DNA of 38,274 bases from Clostridia bacterium (GTDB lineage: Bacteria > Bacillota > Clostridia > Oscillospirales > CAG-272): the NCBI GenBank assembly GCA_017453305.1, contig JAFTKJ010000045.1, positions 1-38,274 of the forward strand, in the 5' to 3' direction. Within the stretch, counting starts at the first letter, position 1; each line of letters begins with the position of its first letter. The translations under genes and the position numbers were made by a program. Positions 31,145 through 38,129 of this stretch are shown here, in pieces. The notes below the pieces were generated by a model, which saw only the letters and a program-made list of their open reading frames with translations, did not search any database and was not told the DNA's origin.

Positions 31145-32222
31145 TCGCTCCCTCCAACAAAACCTTCATATTGTCCTCAAAGACCTCGGACAAGCAATAG
31201 GCGCGCAAATTCTCATAGGAACAGCTCCCCACGCCGCGGATACCCGAAGCATGGAGCATACGGATCGCGTCGCAAAATGCGTCCTCATCGTCAAGGGGAT
31301 AGAGGATGGCTGTCGTTTGCTCCAAGAGGTCATTCTGCCCTTTGGTATCGGACGCCACAATGGGAAGTCCGCAGGACATTGCCTCCATCACGTTAAAGGG
31401 CAAGCCCTCGGACGTGCTTGCCGAGACGTAAACGTCGGTAACGGCAAGATAAGGCAAGATCGGCTCGCGGTTGCCTGCCAAGGTGACAAAATCCTTGGCA
31501 TCCAGATTGGAAATTTCCTGCTCCAGCGTCTCGCGCATGCTGCCATCGCCCAGCAAAAGCAGGCGGACGGGCAAGCCCTCGCGGCGCAATTTGGCAAACG
31601 CACGCACCAAAAAGATCTGATTTTTCCGCGCACTCAATTCCCCCACAAAGCTGCACAGCAGCTCCCCTTCGGCGGCATAAGCGGCGCGCAGGGAGGGTTC
31701 GGGCGCAGGAATCGCGTCAAATGACGGAATCCCCATACCAAACAGAAAGGTCATCTTACCGTTGGTAAGTCGGTATTGCTTTGCCAGCTCCAGGTCCTCG
31801 CGGTTCATCACCGCAATGGCGTCGGTCTGCCTCCGCACGAGCTTTTCGCACAGCAAAAGGATCTTCGCGCGCATCCCCTTGACAGGCTTTGAAAAGAGAT
31901 AGCCATGCACCACGTTGAGCACATACGGGCGGTTGCGCATACCGATCATTGCCGCGCGGATCAAAAACGCCGCCAGGGTGGTATGCACGATCACGCGATC
32001 GAAGGTTTCCTGCTTTAAAATTTTGCGGATGTGCAGGATCTCGCGCAGGTTTCCAAGGCTGAAAAAGCTTTTGGCAAAGTGAATGGGAAAGTCGATCCCC
32101 TCCCCCTCGGTTGCCATCAGGCGCACGTCGTGCTTCTGCTTCAATCGTTGGATATACGGCTGATGAAAGCGCCGCAGATGTGACGCGGTGGATGCCGCGT
32201 ACAAAATTTTAAGCTTCTCCAT
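31125..32222 (-). CDS. Glycosyltransferase, GT4 type (polysaccharide operon)
   Basis: A GT-B glycosyltransferase of 365 residues. The N-terminal acceptor half starts MEKLKILYAASTASHLRRFH and has VLNVVHGYLFSK, typical of capsule and EPS transferases acting on undecaprenyl-PP-sugars. The C-terminal half has LCSFVGELSARKNQIFLVRA, LLLLGDGSMRETLEQ and SEGLPFNVMEAMSCGLPIVA, with the Glu of the EX7E-like motif. The start at 32222, inside the end of the priming transferase gene (14-base overlap), has GGAG upstream; longer upstream extension is not supported. The reaction is probably addition of the second sugar to the lipid carrier, inferred from operon order. Sugar identity is unknown. Confidence 0.9.
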   Translation of the reverse strand: MEKLKILYAASTASHLRRFHQPYIQRLKQKHDVRLMATEGEGIDFPIHFAKSFFSLGNLREILHIRKILKQETFDRVIVHTTLAAFLIRAAMIGMRNRPYVLNVVHGYLFSKPVKGMRAKILLLCEKLVRRQTDAIAVMNREDLELAKQYRLTNGKMTFLFGMGIPSFDAIPAPEPSLRAAYAAEGELLCSFVGELSARKNQIFLVRAFAKLRREGLPVRLLLLGDGSMRETLEQEISNLDAKDFVTLAGNREPILPYLAVTDVYVSASTSEGLPFNVMEAMSCGLPIVASDTKGQNDLLEQTTAILYPLDDEDAFCDAIRMLHASGIRGVGSCSYENLRAYCLSEVFEDNMKVLLEGANETTSR

Positions 32223-33696
32223 CGTCGTTCTCCGTCTCGTCGCTCTTACGAGAGACGCCAAAGCCTGCATTCTGCTTTTGCGCCTCGCGCGCCTCGCGCT
32301 TTGCGTATTTTTCATGACGGTTGACCGCACGGAAGGGAGTGAGAAGCAGAATGCGGATATCGTGCCAGAAGGTCCAGTTTTCGATATAGTTGATGTCCTC
32401 CTCAATACGTGCCTGAATGGAGGTATCTCCGCGCAAGCCCTTGATCTGCGCTTGCCCCGTAATACCGGGACGCAGGGTATGCTTCAGCATATACAGAGGG
32501 ATCTCTTTTTTGAACTTTTCCACGTAAAAAGGTACCTCGGGACGCGGACCTACCAGGCTCATGTCTCCCTTGAGGACGTTAAAAAACTGCGGCAGCTCGT
32601 CCAAGGCGAACTTACGGATAAAGGCACCAAAGCGCGTTTTTCTCGGATCCTGCTCGGTCGACCATCCCGTTTGCTGGGTGTCGTTGACGCGCATGGAGCG
32701 GAACTTATACATGGTAAACTCGCGGTTCTGCCGTCCGACACGCGTCTGGCGGAACAAGATCGGTCCGGGTGAGGAGATCTTGACGCCGATGGCAGTAAAG
32801 AGCATCAGAGGCGAGGTGACGATGATCAGGATCAGCGAACCGACAATATCAAGCGTGCGCTTGAGGAAGCGGTTGAGAACGTTATCCAGGGGAGTACTGC
32901 GAATGTCAAGCAGCGGGAGATTTCCCATCATGGAGATCTGGCGCGGCGACTTGAAGTATCCGCAAATGGCAGGCACCACCATGACCTTAACGCAGTTGTT
33001 GTTGCATACGCCAATGTAGCGCGTGATCAGCTTTTTGCGCACGGTATCCAGAGCGATGATGACCTCGTCGGGGTGCTCTTCCTTGATGACGCGGTCAAGG
33101 TCGCCCGTGGTCCCAAGGTGCTCAAGACCGATGACGTTCAGGTTCCCCACGTATCCAATGACCTCATAACCGAACTGAGGGTTATCAAAGATCTCGTCCA
33201 TATACTCGTCCGCCATCTCCTGGCTATCGGTAACCAGCAGGATGCGCTTCATGCTCTTTTGACGCACGCGCATATAGTGCAGGATAGTAAGCATGGTGAT
33301 CTTTTTGGAGGCGAGAGTCAAAAAGCTGAGCACGTTTGCCAACAGCAACCACGAAAAATAGAAATCGCTGACGCGCCCCTTGGTAAGCAGAATGATCAGG
33401 ATGGCAGGCACGACAAACACCTCGACGTTGACCAAAAAGAGGTGGCTGACAAAGAACATGGGCGTTTGCGTACGCATGGGAAGATAAACGTTGTGATAAT
33501 TATAGAGCATGGAGGTAACAAGGCAGAATACGGAGATGATCATCCACATGCGAAAAGGATCGATGGGAGTCCATGCAAATACAAAGCTGATGATGTGATA
33601 ACAAACGTAACTGAGGAGCAGATTCAACATAAAGTCTAAAATGATATCCGTGGTTTTCAGGACGTTGTGGTAATCCTGCGAAATGCGCTGTTTCAT
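32209..33696 (-). CDS. Polyprenyl glycosylphosphotransferase (priming sugar transferase)
   Basis: Starts glycan repeat synthesis by moving a sugar 1-phosphate from UDP-sugar to undecaprenyl phosphate. Length is 495 residues. The N-terminal half has about four membrane helices and a CoA-binding-like cytosolic region (about 145-270). The C-terminal catalytic domain begins KRTLDIVGSLILIIVTSPLM and includes SSPGPILFRQTRVGR, FTMYKFRSM, the DELPQFFNVLKGDMSLVGPRPE catalytic stretch and LRPGITGQAQIKGLRGDTS. This is the WcaJ/CpsE layout. A charged C-terminal tail (about 465-495) extends past the usual end. AAAGGAG precedes the ATG. It heads the operon with the GT4 and Wzy-like genes. Confidence 0.92.
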   Translation of the reverse strand: MKQRISQDYHNVLKTTDIILDFMLNLLLSYVCYHIISFVFAWTPIDPFRMWMIISVFCLVTSMLYNYHNVYLPMRTQTPMFFVSHLFLVNVEVFVVPAILIILLTKGRVSDFYFSWLLLANVLSFLTLASKKITMLTILHYMRVRQKSMKRILLVTDSQEMADEYMDEIFDNPQFGYEVIGYVGNLNVIGLEHLGTTGDLDRVIKEEHPDEVIIALDTVRKKLITRYIGVCNNNCVKVMVVPAICGYFKSPRQISMMGNLPLLDIRSTPLDNVLNRFLKRTLDIVGSLILIIVTSPLMLFTAIGVKISSPGPILFRQTRVGRQNREFTMYKFRSMRVNDTQQTGWSTEQDPRKTRFGAFIRKFALDELPQFFNVLKGDMSLVGPRPEVPFYVEKFKKEIPLYMLKHTLRPGITGQAQIKGLRGDTSIQARIEEDINYIENWTFWHDIRILLLTPFRAVNRHEKYAKREAREAQKQNAGFGVSRKSDETENDDGEA

Positions 33697-33756
33697 TCTG
33701 ATACTCCTTTCCAAAAGCTTTTATCATCATTTTGAGAAAACATACCTATTCATTAT

Positions 33757-33785
33757 ATTGTAACACAAAATTGCCAAAAATGCAA
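33757..33785 (-). promoter_or_regulatory. Promoter for the polysaccharide operon
   Basis: On the minus strand TTGCAT (33785-33780), a 17-base spacer and TACAAT (33762-33757) with an extended -10 TGT. Confidence 0.7.
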
Positions 33786-33828
33786 CCGTTTGCAAAAAGA
33801 ATTTCCCGTTTCCCCATCAAAATATCAC

Positions 33829-33886
33829 AAAAAAGGACGGCATCCCCTCAAAATTCACACACGGTGAACGGATGAGGAGATGCCGT
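33829..33886 (-). terminator. Terminator after the PRPP synthetase gene
   Basis: The outer stem pairs ACGGCATC-CCCTCA (33837-33850) with TGAGG-AGATGCCGT (33873-33886). An inner stem TTCAC/GTGAA lies within. On the minus strand it is followed by CCTTTTTTG. Confidence 0.88.
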
Positions 33887-33904
33887 CGGCGGCTATTTCA
33901 ACAA

Positions 33905-35053
33905 TCAGTCGTCAAATTCCATCTTCATTTGGGATGCAAGATCCTTGCGGTGCTTTTCCATCAAGGACTGAATGCGCTTGACGGGATTGAGCAACGTGCT
34001 GATGGTAGCGTCGTTGTTCAGGGTATCGATCAGATATGCAACGTACTTGCACATGTTGACCTCTACGTACCAGGGCTTGGTTGCAAGCTCGGGGCGGCGG
34101 TAGATGAGGTTGGTGGTAAAGACCTTATCAAACACACCCTCTTTTGCGGCTTGATCGAACTTATCAAAGCCATCGGTAAACAGACCGAAGGTTGCAAAGC
34201 AGAACACGCGGCTTGCGCCCTTTTCCTTGAGCTGCTTGCATACGTCGATCATGGATTCGCCGGAGGAGATCATATCGTCTACCACGACCGCATCCTTGCC
34301 GTGCAGATCCTGGCCGAGGTACTCATGTGCCTCGATGGGGTTTCTGCCGTTGATGACGATGGAGTAGTTTCTTCTCTTGTAGAACATACCGATGTCAAGA
34401 CCCAGCACCGAGCTGTAGTACATGCAACGGGACATTGCGCCCTCATCGGGAGAAATGATGACCATGTGGTCCTTATCGATTTGTACGTCCGGAACGGCGC
34501 GAACCAATGCCTTGATCATTTGGTAAGCGGGACGGACGTTATCAAATCCGGAAAGCGGAATGGCATTGTTGATACGGGAATCGTGTGCGTCAAAGGTCAA
34601 AATGTTGGTAACACCCATGGAAACCAGCTCCTGCAGCATCAGGGCGCAATCCAAGGACTCGCGGCTGGATCTCTTGTGCTGTCTGCCCTCGTAAAGCATG
34701 GGCATAATGACGGTCAGACGTCTTGCCTTGCCCTCAATGGCAGCAATGATGCGCTTCAGATCCTGGAAGTGATCGTCGGGACTCATCGGAACGGTCATAC
34801 CGTACATTTTGTAGGTCACGCCATAGTTGAACGTGTCGCAAATGATGTATACGTCCTTTCCGCGCATAGATTCATGGATGATGCCCTTTGCCTCACCCGA
34901 ACCGAATCTGGGGCAATCTGCGGCAACGAGAAAGGTCTTGTCGTTGTCACCGTGTCTGCGCCAATCCTTGAGGTAATAATCGACCTGCTCGGCAAACGCG
35001 CCGCATCCGTTCATACCAATGACACAAAGCTCTCCAAATTGATTGTCCTTCAT
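33905..35053 (-). CDS. prs: Ribose-phosphate diphosphokinase (long form)
   Basis: Makes PRPP from ribose 5-phosphate and ATP for nucleotide, histidine and tryptophan synthesis. At 382 residues it is about 60 longer than the usual PrsA. Family parts are present: MPMLYEGRQHKRSSRESL (ATP and metal region, RQxx variant), TFDAHDSRI and the PRPP loop AVVVDDMISSGESM. Differences include an unusual N-terminus beginning with a Cys- and Gly-rich GELCVIGMNGCGAFAEQ instead of the standard IFSGNAN type, and a C-terminal extension (about 345-382). This longer type occurs in other Clostridia and may differ in regulation. The start at 35053 has GGAGG upstream. Confidence 0.9.
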   Translation of the reverse strand: MKDNQFGELCVIGMNGCGAFAEQVDYYLKDWRRHGDNDKTFLVAADCPRFGSGEAKGIIHESMRGKDVYIICDTFNYGVTYKMYGMTVPMSPDDHFQDLKRIIAAIEGKARRLTVIMPMLYEGRQHKRSSRESLDCALMLQELVSMGVTNILTFDAHDSRINNAIPLSGFDNVRPAYQMIKALVRAVPDVQIDKDHMVIISPDEGAMSRCMYYSSVLGLDIGMFYKRRNYSIVINGRNPIEAHEYLGQDLHGKDAVVVDDMISSGESMIDVCKQLKEKGASRVFCFATFGLFTDGFDKFDQAAKEGVFDKVFTTNLIYRRPELATKPWYVEVNMCKYVAYLIDTLNNDATISTLLNPVKRIQSLMEKHRKDLASQMKMEFDD

Positions 35054-35199
35054 AATAAAGCCTCCGTTTTTTGTTTTTTACATATATTTCCCCAATTCAC
35101 GACGCCCCGCGCCGCGCTGACAGGTCATTTTTCGTCAGTAAGAGCACAAAATCTTGCAAATGCCTCGTCCCATACGGAGCGATCCGCCACGGGCTCGTA

Positions 35200-36606
35200 T
35201 TATTTGCGTTCAAAGGAAGCGGCAACGATTGCTCTTGCCTGCTTCAGGTCGGCAGCCTCGCCTGCTGCCATCATCTGCATCATCAGGTTTCCGATGGCGG
35301 TTGCCTCCTCGGGTCCTGCGGATACCGGCATGCCGCACGCATCTGCGGTCATTTGCGAGAGGAACCCATCCTTGGTTCCGCCGCCCACAACGTAGATGAC
35401 CTTGGGACGAAGCGCGGTGATCTTTTGGATGGACTCGGCGGTGTAGCGATACTTCAGCGCCAGGCTCTCGTAGATGCAACGCACCACCTCGCCCACGCTC
35501 TCGGGTACGTGCTGACCGGTGCGGCGGCAGTACTCGCGAATGCGCTCGGGGAGGTTGCCGGGGGTTGCAAAGGAGGGATCGTCGGGGTTGACAAAGCACT
35601 GCAGGGGCTTGCATTCTCTTGCCAGAGCTTCCAGCTGTGCAAAGCTGTACTCCTGCCCTTCTCTTCTCCATTGACGGCGGGATTCCTGGATGAGCCACAG
35701 ACCCATGATATTTTTGAGGAAGCGAATGGTTCCGCACGCGCCGCCCTCGTTGGTAAAGTCGTACTCGGCGGTCAGATCGTTGATGGCGGGAGCGTGGAGC
35801 TCGGTGCCCATGAGCGACCAGGTGCCGCTGCTGATAAAGAGGAAGTCATCCTCCTGGGTAGGAACGGCGATAACCGCGCTGGCGGTATCGTGCGACGCCA
35901 CAGCCAGGACGTTTGCATCGGTCTTGCCCGTTTCCTCCTGCACCTGGGGCAAGAGCTTGCCAATGGTGGTGCCGGGCTGGACGATGGTTCCAAAGAGGCG
36001 CTTGGGAATGCCTGCGCGCTCGATCAGATCAAAGGCGTAGTTGCGCTCCACCGCATTGAGAAGTGCACCCGTAGAGAGAATGGTATACTCGTTTGCCATA
36101 TTTCCCGTGAGGAAATAGTTGAGCAGATCCGGGATATTGAGCATTCTTGCGGCACGCTGTACCATTTCGGGGTCGTCGCGCAGATCTGCCGAGAGCTGGA
36201 AGATGGTGTTGAAATTCATGCATTGAATTCCCGTTTGCGCGTACAGCTCCTTTTGCGTAAAAAAGCGATCGACATAGGACACGATCCCGTTGGTACGGGT
36301 ATCCCGATAATGGATGGGATTGGATAGCATTCTGCCCTTCTCATCGAGCAATGCGTAGTCGACACCCCACGTGTCTATACCGATCGAACGGATATGATCG
36401 CCCTCCAGAACCGTTTTGGTAATGGATTGCTTGATTTCATGAAAGATACGCAAAATATCCCAATGCATTCTGCCATTGACGATGACAGGATCATTGGAAA
36501 AGCGATGGTTTTCTTTTAAAGAGAGAATTTCTCCGTTGAAGGAGCCTACGATTCCACGACCGCTGGACGCACCAAGATCGATCGCAAGCATTTTTTGTTC
36601 TGCCAT
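35200..36606 (-). CDS. rhaB: Rhamnulokinase-like sugar kinase (FGGY family)
   Basis: Phosphorylates L-rhamnulose at C1 in rhamnose breakdown, if the family call holds. It is 468 residues. The N-terminal MLAIDLGASSGRGIVGSF is the phosphate 1 loop with the rhamnulokinase-type GASSGR. GIDTWGVDYALLDEKGRML, IHYRDTRTNG and NFNTIFQL match the rhamnulokinase branch. VASHDTASAV, FISSGTWSLMG and the C-terminal VVGGGTKDGFLSQMTADAC (adenosine site) follow. The start at 36606 has CGGAGG upstream. No rhamnose isomerase, aldolase or transporter is adjacent, so the rest of the pathway is outside the window. A -10 TATAAT with upstream TGA lies at 36654-36649, but its -35 is weak. Confidence 0.9.
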   Translation of the reverse strand: MAEQKMLAIDLGASSGRGIVGSFNGEILSLKENHRFSNDPVIVNGRMHWDILRIFHEIKQSITKTVLEGDHIRSIGIDTWGVDYALLDEKGRMLSNPIHYRDTRTNGIVSYVDRFFTQKELYAQTGIQCMNFNTIFQLSADLRDDPEMVQRAARMLNIPDLLNYFLTGNMANEYTILSTGALLNAVERNYAFDLIERAGIPKRLFGTIVQPGTTIGKLLPQVQEETGKTDANVLAVASHDTASAVIAVPTQEDDFLFISSGTWSLMGTELHAPAINDLTAEYDFTNEGGACGTIRFLKNIMGLWLIQESRRQWRREGQEYSFAQLEALARECKPLQCFVNPDDPSFATPGNLPERIREYCRRTGQHVPESVGEVVRCIYESLALKYRYTAESIQKITALRPKVIYVVGGGTKDGFLSQMTADACGMPVSAGPEEATAIGNLMMQMMAAGEAADLKQARAIVAASFERK

Positions 36607-36648
36607 GGTTACCTCCGTTTGGAAAAATAGCATTGATAGATCGTCTTC

Positions 36649-36657
36649 ATTATATCA
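36649..36657 (-). promoter_or_regulatory. Extended -10 element of rhaB
   Basis: On the minus strand TGATATAAT. The nearest TTGACG lies only 12 bases from it, too close for a normal -35, so this is either an extended -10 promoter or one needing an activator. Confidence 0.45.
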
Positions 36658-36790
36658 CAAACACCGCGTCAATGTATGAACTTTTTGTGAAGGAAACCAA
36701 TTTATTCTACACAAAAAATCTTTTTTCGCGTGAGCAAAACCATGCAAAACGGAAAAAGTAATTTTTTGAACAGCTTTTTTCAAAAACCTC

Positions 36791-36819
36791 TTGCTTTTTG
36801 AAAAAAAATATGATATAAT
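36791..36819 (+). promoter_or_regulatory. Promoter for the tRNA-Ser region
   Basis: TTGCTT (36791-36796), a 17-base spacer and TATAAT (36814-36819) with upstream TGA, 37 bases before the degenerate tRNA and about 200 before the intact one. It overlaps an inverted repeat (36775-36786 with 36795-36806). Confidence 0.7.
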
Positions 36820-36855
36820 ATTTGCGTTTGCAACGCAGACGGCAATTGCATATAC

Positions 36856-36925
36856 GGAGAAGTACTCAAGTGGTCGAAGAGGCGTGACTCGAAAGCGGCT
36901 CGATTTCATCACTAAGTGCTCTTCC
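36856..36925 (+). pseudogene. Degenerate tRNA-Ser copy
   Basis: The 5' half reads like tRNA-Ser: GGAGAAG acceptor, CTCAAGTGGTCGAAGAGG D-arm and an anticodon loop CTCGAAA (anticodon CGA). The 3' side of the anticodon stem does not pair, there is no long variable arm, and no TTCGAAT T-loop or CCA. A short CTCTTCC could pair poorly with the acceptor. It shares the preceding TACGGAGA context with the intact tRNA 170 bases downstream. Best read as a truncated or recombined copy. Confidence 0.7.
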
Positions 36926-37024
36926 AAACTCCTTGTAAATCCTCACCTTTTCGGAATTTGAGGTGTAGATTTTCGGGACTACGGTCTACAGTATTCTATC
37001 AAAATTCCAAACAAAATTTAATAC

Positions 37025-37113
37025 GGAGAGATATCGAAGTGGTCATAACGGGGCTGACTCGAAATCAGTTTGTGCGCAAGCACACGAGGGTTCGAATCCC
37101 TCTCTCTCCGCCA
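37025..37113 (+). tRNA. tRNA-Ser (anticodon CGA)
   Basis: A full cloverleaf of 89 bases including an encoded CCA. The acceptor is GGAGAGA (37025-37031) with TCTCTCC (37103-37109). The anticodon stem GCTGA/TCAGT has loop CTCGAAA, so the anticodon is CGA (codon UCG). The long variable arm TGTGC-GCAA-GCACA is typical of serine tRNAs. The T-arm is GAGGG-TTCGAAT-CCCTC. A 15-bp hairpin follows immediately. It lies at the junction between core genome and an AT-rich accessory-looking stretch. Confidence 0.97.
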
Positions 37114-37150
37114 ATAGACCGCAATTCGTGAGAATTGCGGTCTATTAATT
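37113..37150 (+). terminator. Hairpin after tRNA-Ser
   Basis: AATAGACCGCAATTC (37113-37127) pairs perfectly with its complement (37132-37146) around GTGA. It starts at the last base of the CCA. Only a weak T-run (TATTAATT) follows, but position and stem fit a tRNA transcript terminator. Confidence 0.75.
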
Positions 37151-37186
37151 GATCGTCAAAATAAATTTAAAAGGTAGAACGCCAAT

Positions 37187-37742
37187 ATGTTTATAACACA
37201 AATTATAGGCTTTGTTGTTTTTATTATATCTTTATGTTTGGCAATACTTGCTATTATGAGTTGTCTCTTCAAAAATATAGGGGCAACACATTTTGGAATT
37301 TCAACATTGTTTTTTTTATTCAATACTTCCACTTTTTCCATTTTCCTTGGAACAATTTGTTTTCCACTTTTCACCAGATGTTTGGGGAATGGCATACATT
37401 TTCATTGCAATGAATGCCTTTTTCGCAATCATTCCTTATTATTTTTTGATAGGTACACTTTTTTTTGGAAAAAAGTACATTTACAGATTGAATAAATTTC
37501 TCATACCGAAAAGATATTCTTACAAAAATGTAATTCGTTATCGGATGAATTACAGTAGTGGAATAATACATACTCGATATGTTGGTCCCAAAAAAGTAAT
37601 TACATATGACTTCGAAATATACTTTAACGATAAAATGTATAGTGAATTTAGTGTAAATAAGCATAATAACAAAAAAATCACTTATATCAAAAAACTTCTT
37701 GAAGAAAACCATTGCAAGAAAAACGAAAAAATTAAAACATAA
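37187..37742 (+). pseudogene. Small membrane protein gene interrupted by a frameshift
   Basis: Two overlapping reading frames appear to form one gene. The first starts at ATG 37187 with AAAGGTAG upstream and gives a helix (MFITQIIGFVVFIISLCLAI) then more hydrophobic sequence. The second frame, open from about 37293 to 37742, has a hydrophobic helix (AYIFIAMNAFFAIIPYYFLI) then a soluble part of about 90 residues starting GKKYIYRLNKFLIPKRYSY. It has no good start of its own. A run of eight T at 37310-37317 lies in the overlap and could be the slip site. Whether this is a real mutation, an assembly error or programmed slippage is not decided. AT-rich; family not recognised. Confidence 0.6.
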
Positions 37743-37805
37743 GTTAAAAGGACACCTTTTCACTGTTCTTACCTACATTTACACACCTTTTTACTGCTCT
37801 TTCGC

Positions 37806-37851
37806 AACAAAAACAGAACATTTGTCTACCGACAAATGTTCTGTTTTTGTT
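37806..37851. terminator. 21-bp perfect hairpin before the hairpin array
   Basis: Left arm 37806-37826 and right arm 37831-37851 pair perfectly around TACC. The outer ends are A-rich on the left and T-rich on the right, so it can terminate transcription in both directions. It marks the left boundary of the array. Confidence 0.85.
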
Positions 37852-37854
37852 TAT

Positions 37855-38063
37855 CCAAGCCGCAGGCTTGGTATATCATTGACGCACGAAGTGCGGCGTA
37901 TATCATCAAGGGCGGCTCACCGCCCTTGTATCTCATCAGCCCCTTTGGGGCTGGATCTCCCTGCGGCTTGATGAGATACTCGCCCGAAAGCGAGATATAC
38001 TCGTTTTCGGACGGATGATATGCAATTCCTTGCGGAATTGATGATATACAAGGCTATGCCTTG
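37855..38063. repeat. Array of short hairpins with inverted AT-rich linkers
   Basis: At least eight small stems in 209 bases. CCAAGCC-GCA-GGCTTGG (37855-37871); CGCAC-GAA-GTGCG (37883-37895); CAAGGGCGG with CCGCCCTTG (37907-37928); CAGCCCC-TTT-GGGGCTG (37937-37953). Then CTCGC with GCGAG (37979-37994); CGTT-TTCG-GACG (38002-38013); CAATTCC with GGAATTG (38023-38040); CAAGGC-TAT-GCCTTG (38049-38063). Arms differ between stems, yet all pair. Linkers in the left half read TATATCAT or TATCTCAT; most in the right half read ATGAGATA, ATGATATG or ATGATATA, their complements. GTATCTCATCA (37928-37938) pairs with 37969-37979. The whole may fold into one branched structure. No protein-coding frame explains it. 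Confidence 0.85.
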
Positions 38064-38089
38064 ATTTATTTACAAAATTATGGTATAAT
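38061..38089 (+). promoter_or_regulatory. Promoter at the right end of the hairpin array
   Basis: TTGATT (38061-38066), a 17-base spacer and TATAAT (38084-38089) with TGG before the -10. The first three bases of the -35 are the last bases of the final hairpin, so folding of the array as DNA would affect this promoter. Confidence 0.75.
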
Positions 38090-38129
38090 AATTTCAACAA
38101 CATTAAATTTGACAAAGGGGTGCAATTGT

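Noticed and set aside
33872-35395. 507-residue open frame opposite the PRPP synthetase
   Set aside because: Antisense shadow of a clear prs gene, spanning its terminator as well.
36856-36925. Functional second tRNA-Ser
   Set aside because: The anticodon stem is mispaired and the variable arm, T-loop and CCA are absent.
37855-38063. CRISPR array
   Set aside because: There is no repeated direct repeat of 25-40 bases and no unique spacers; the repeated part is an 8-base linker and the variable parts are palindromes. No cas genes are in the window.
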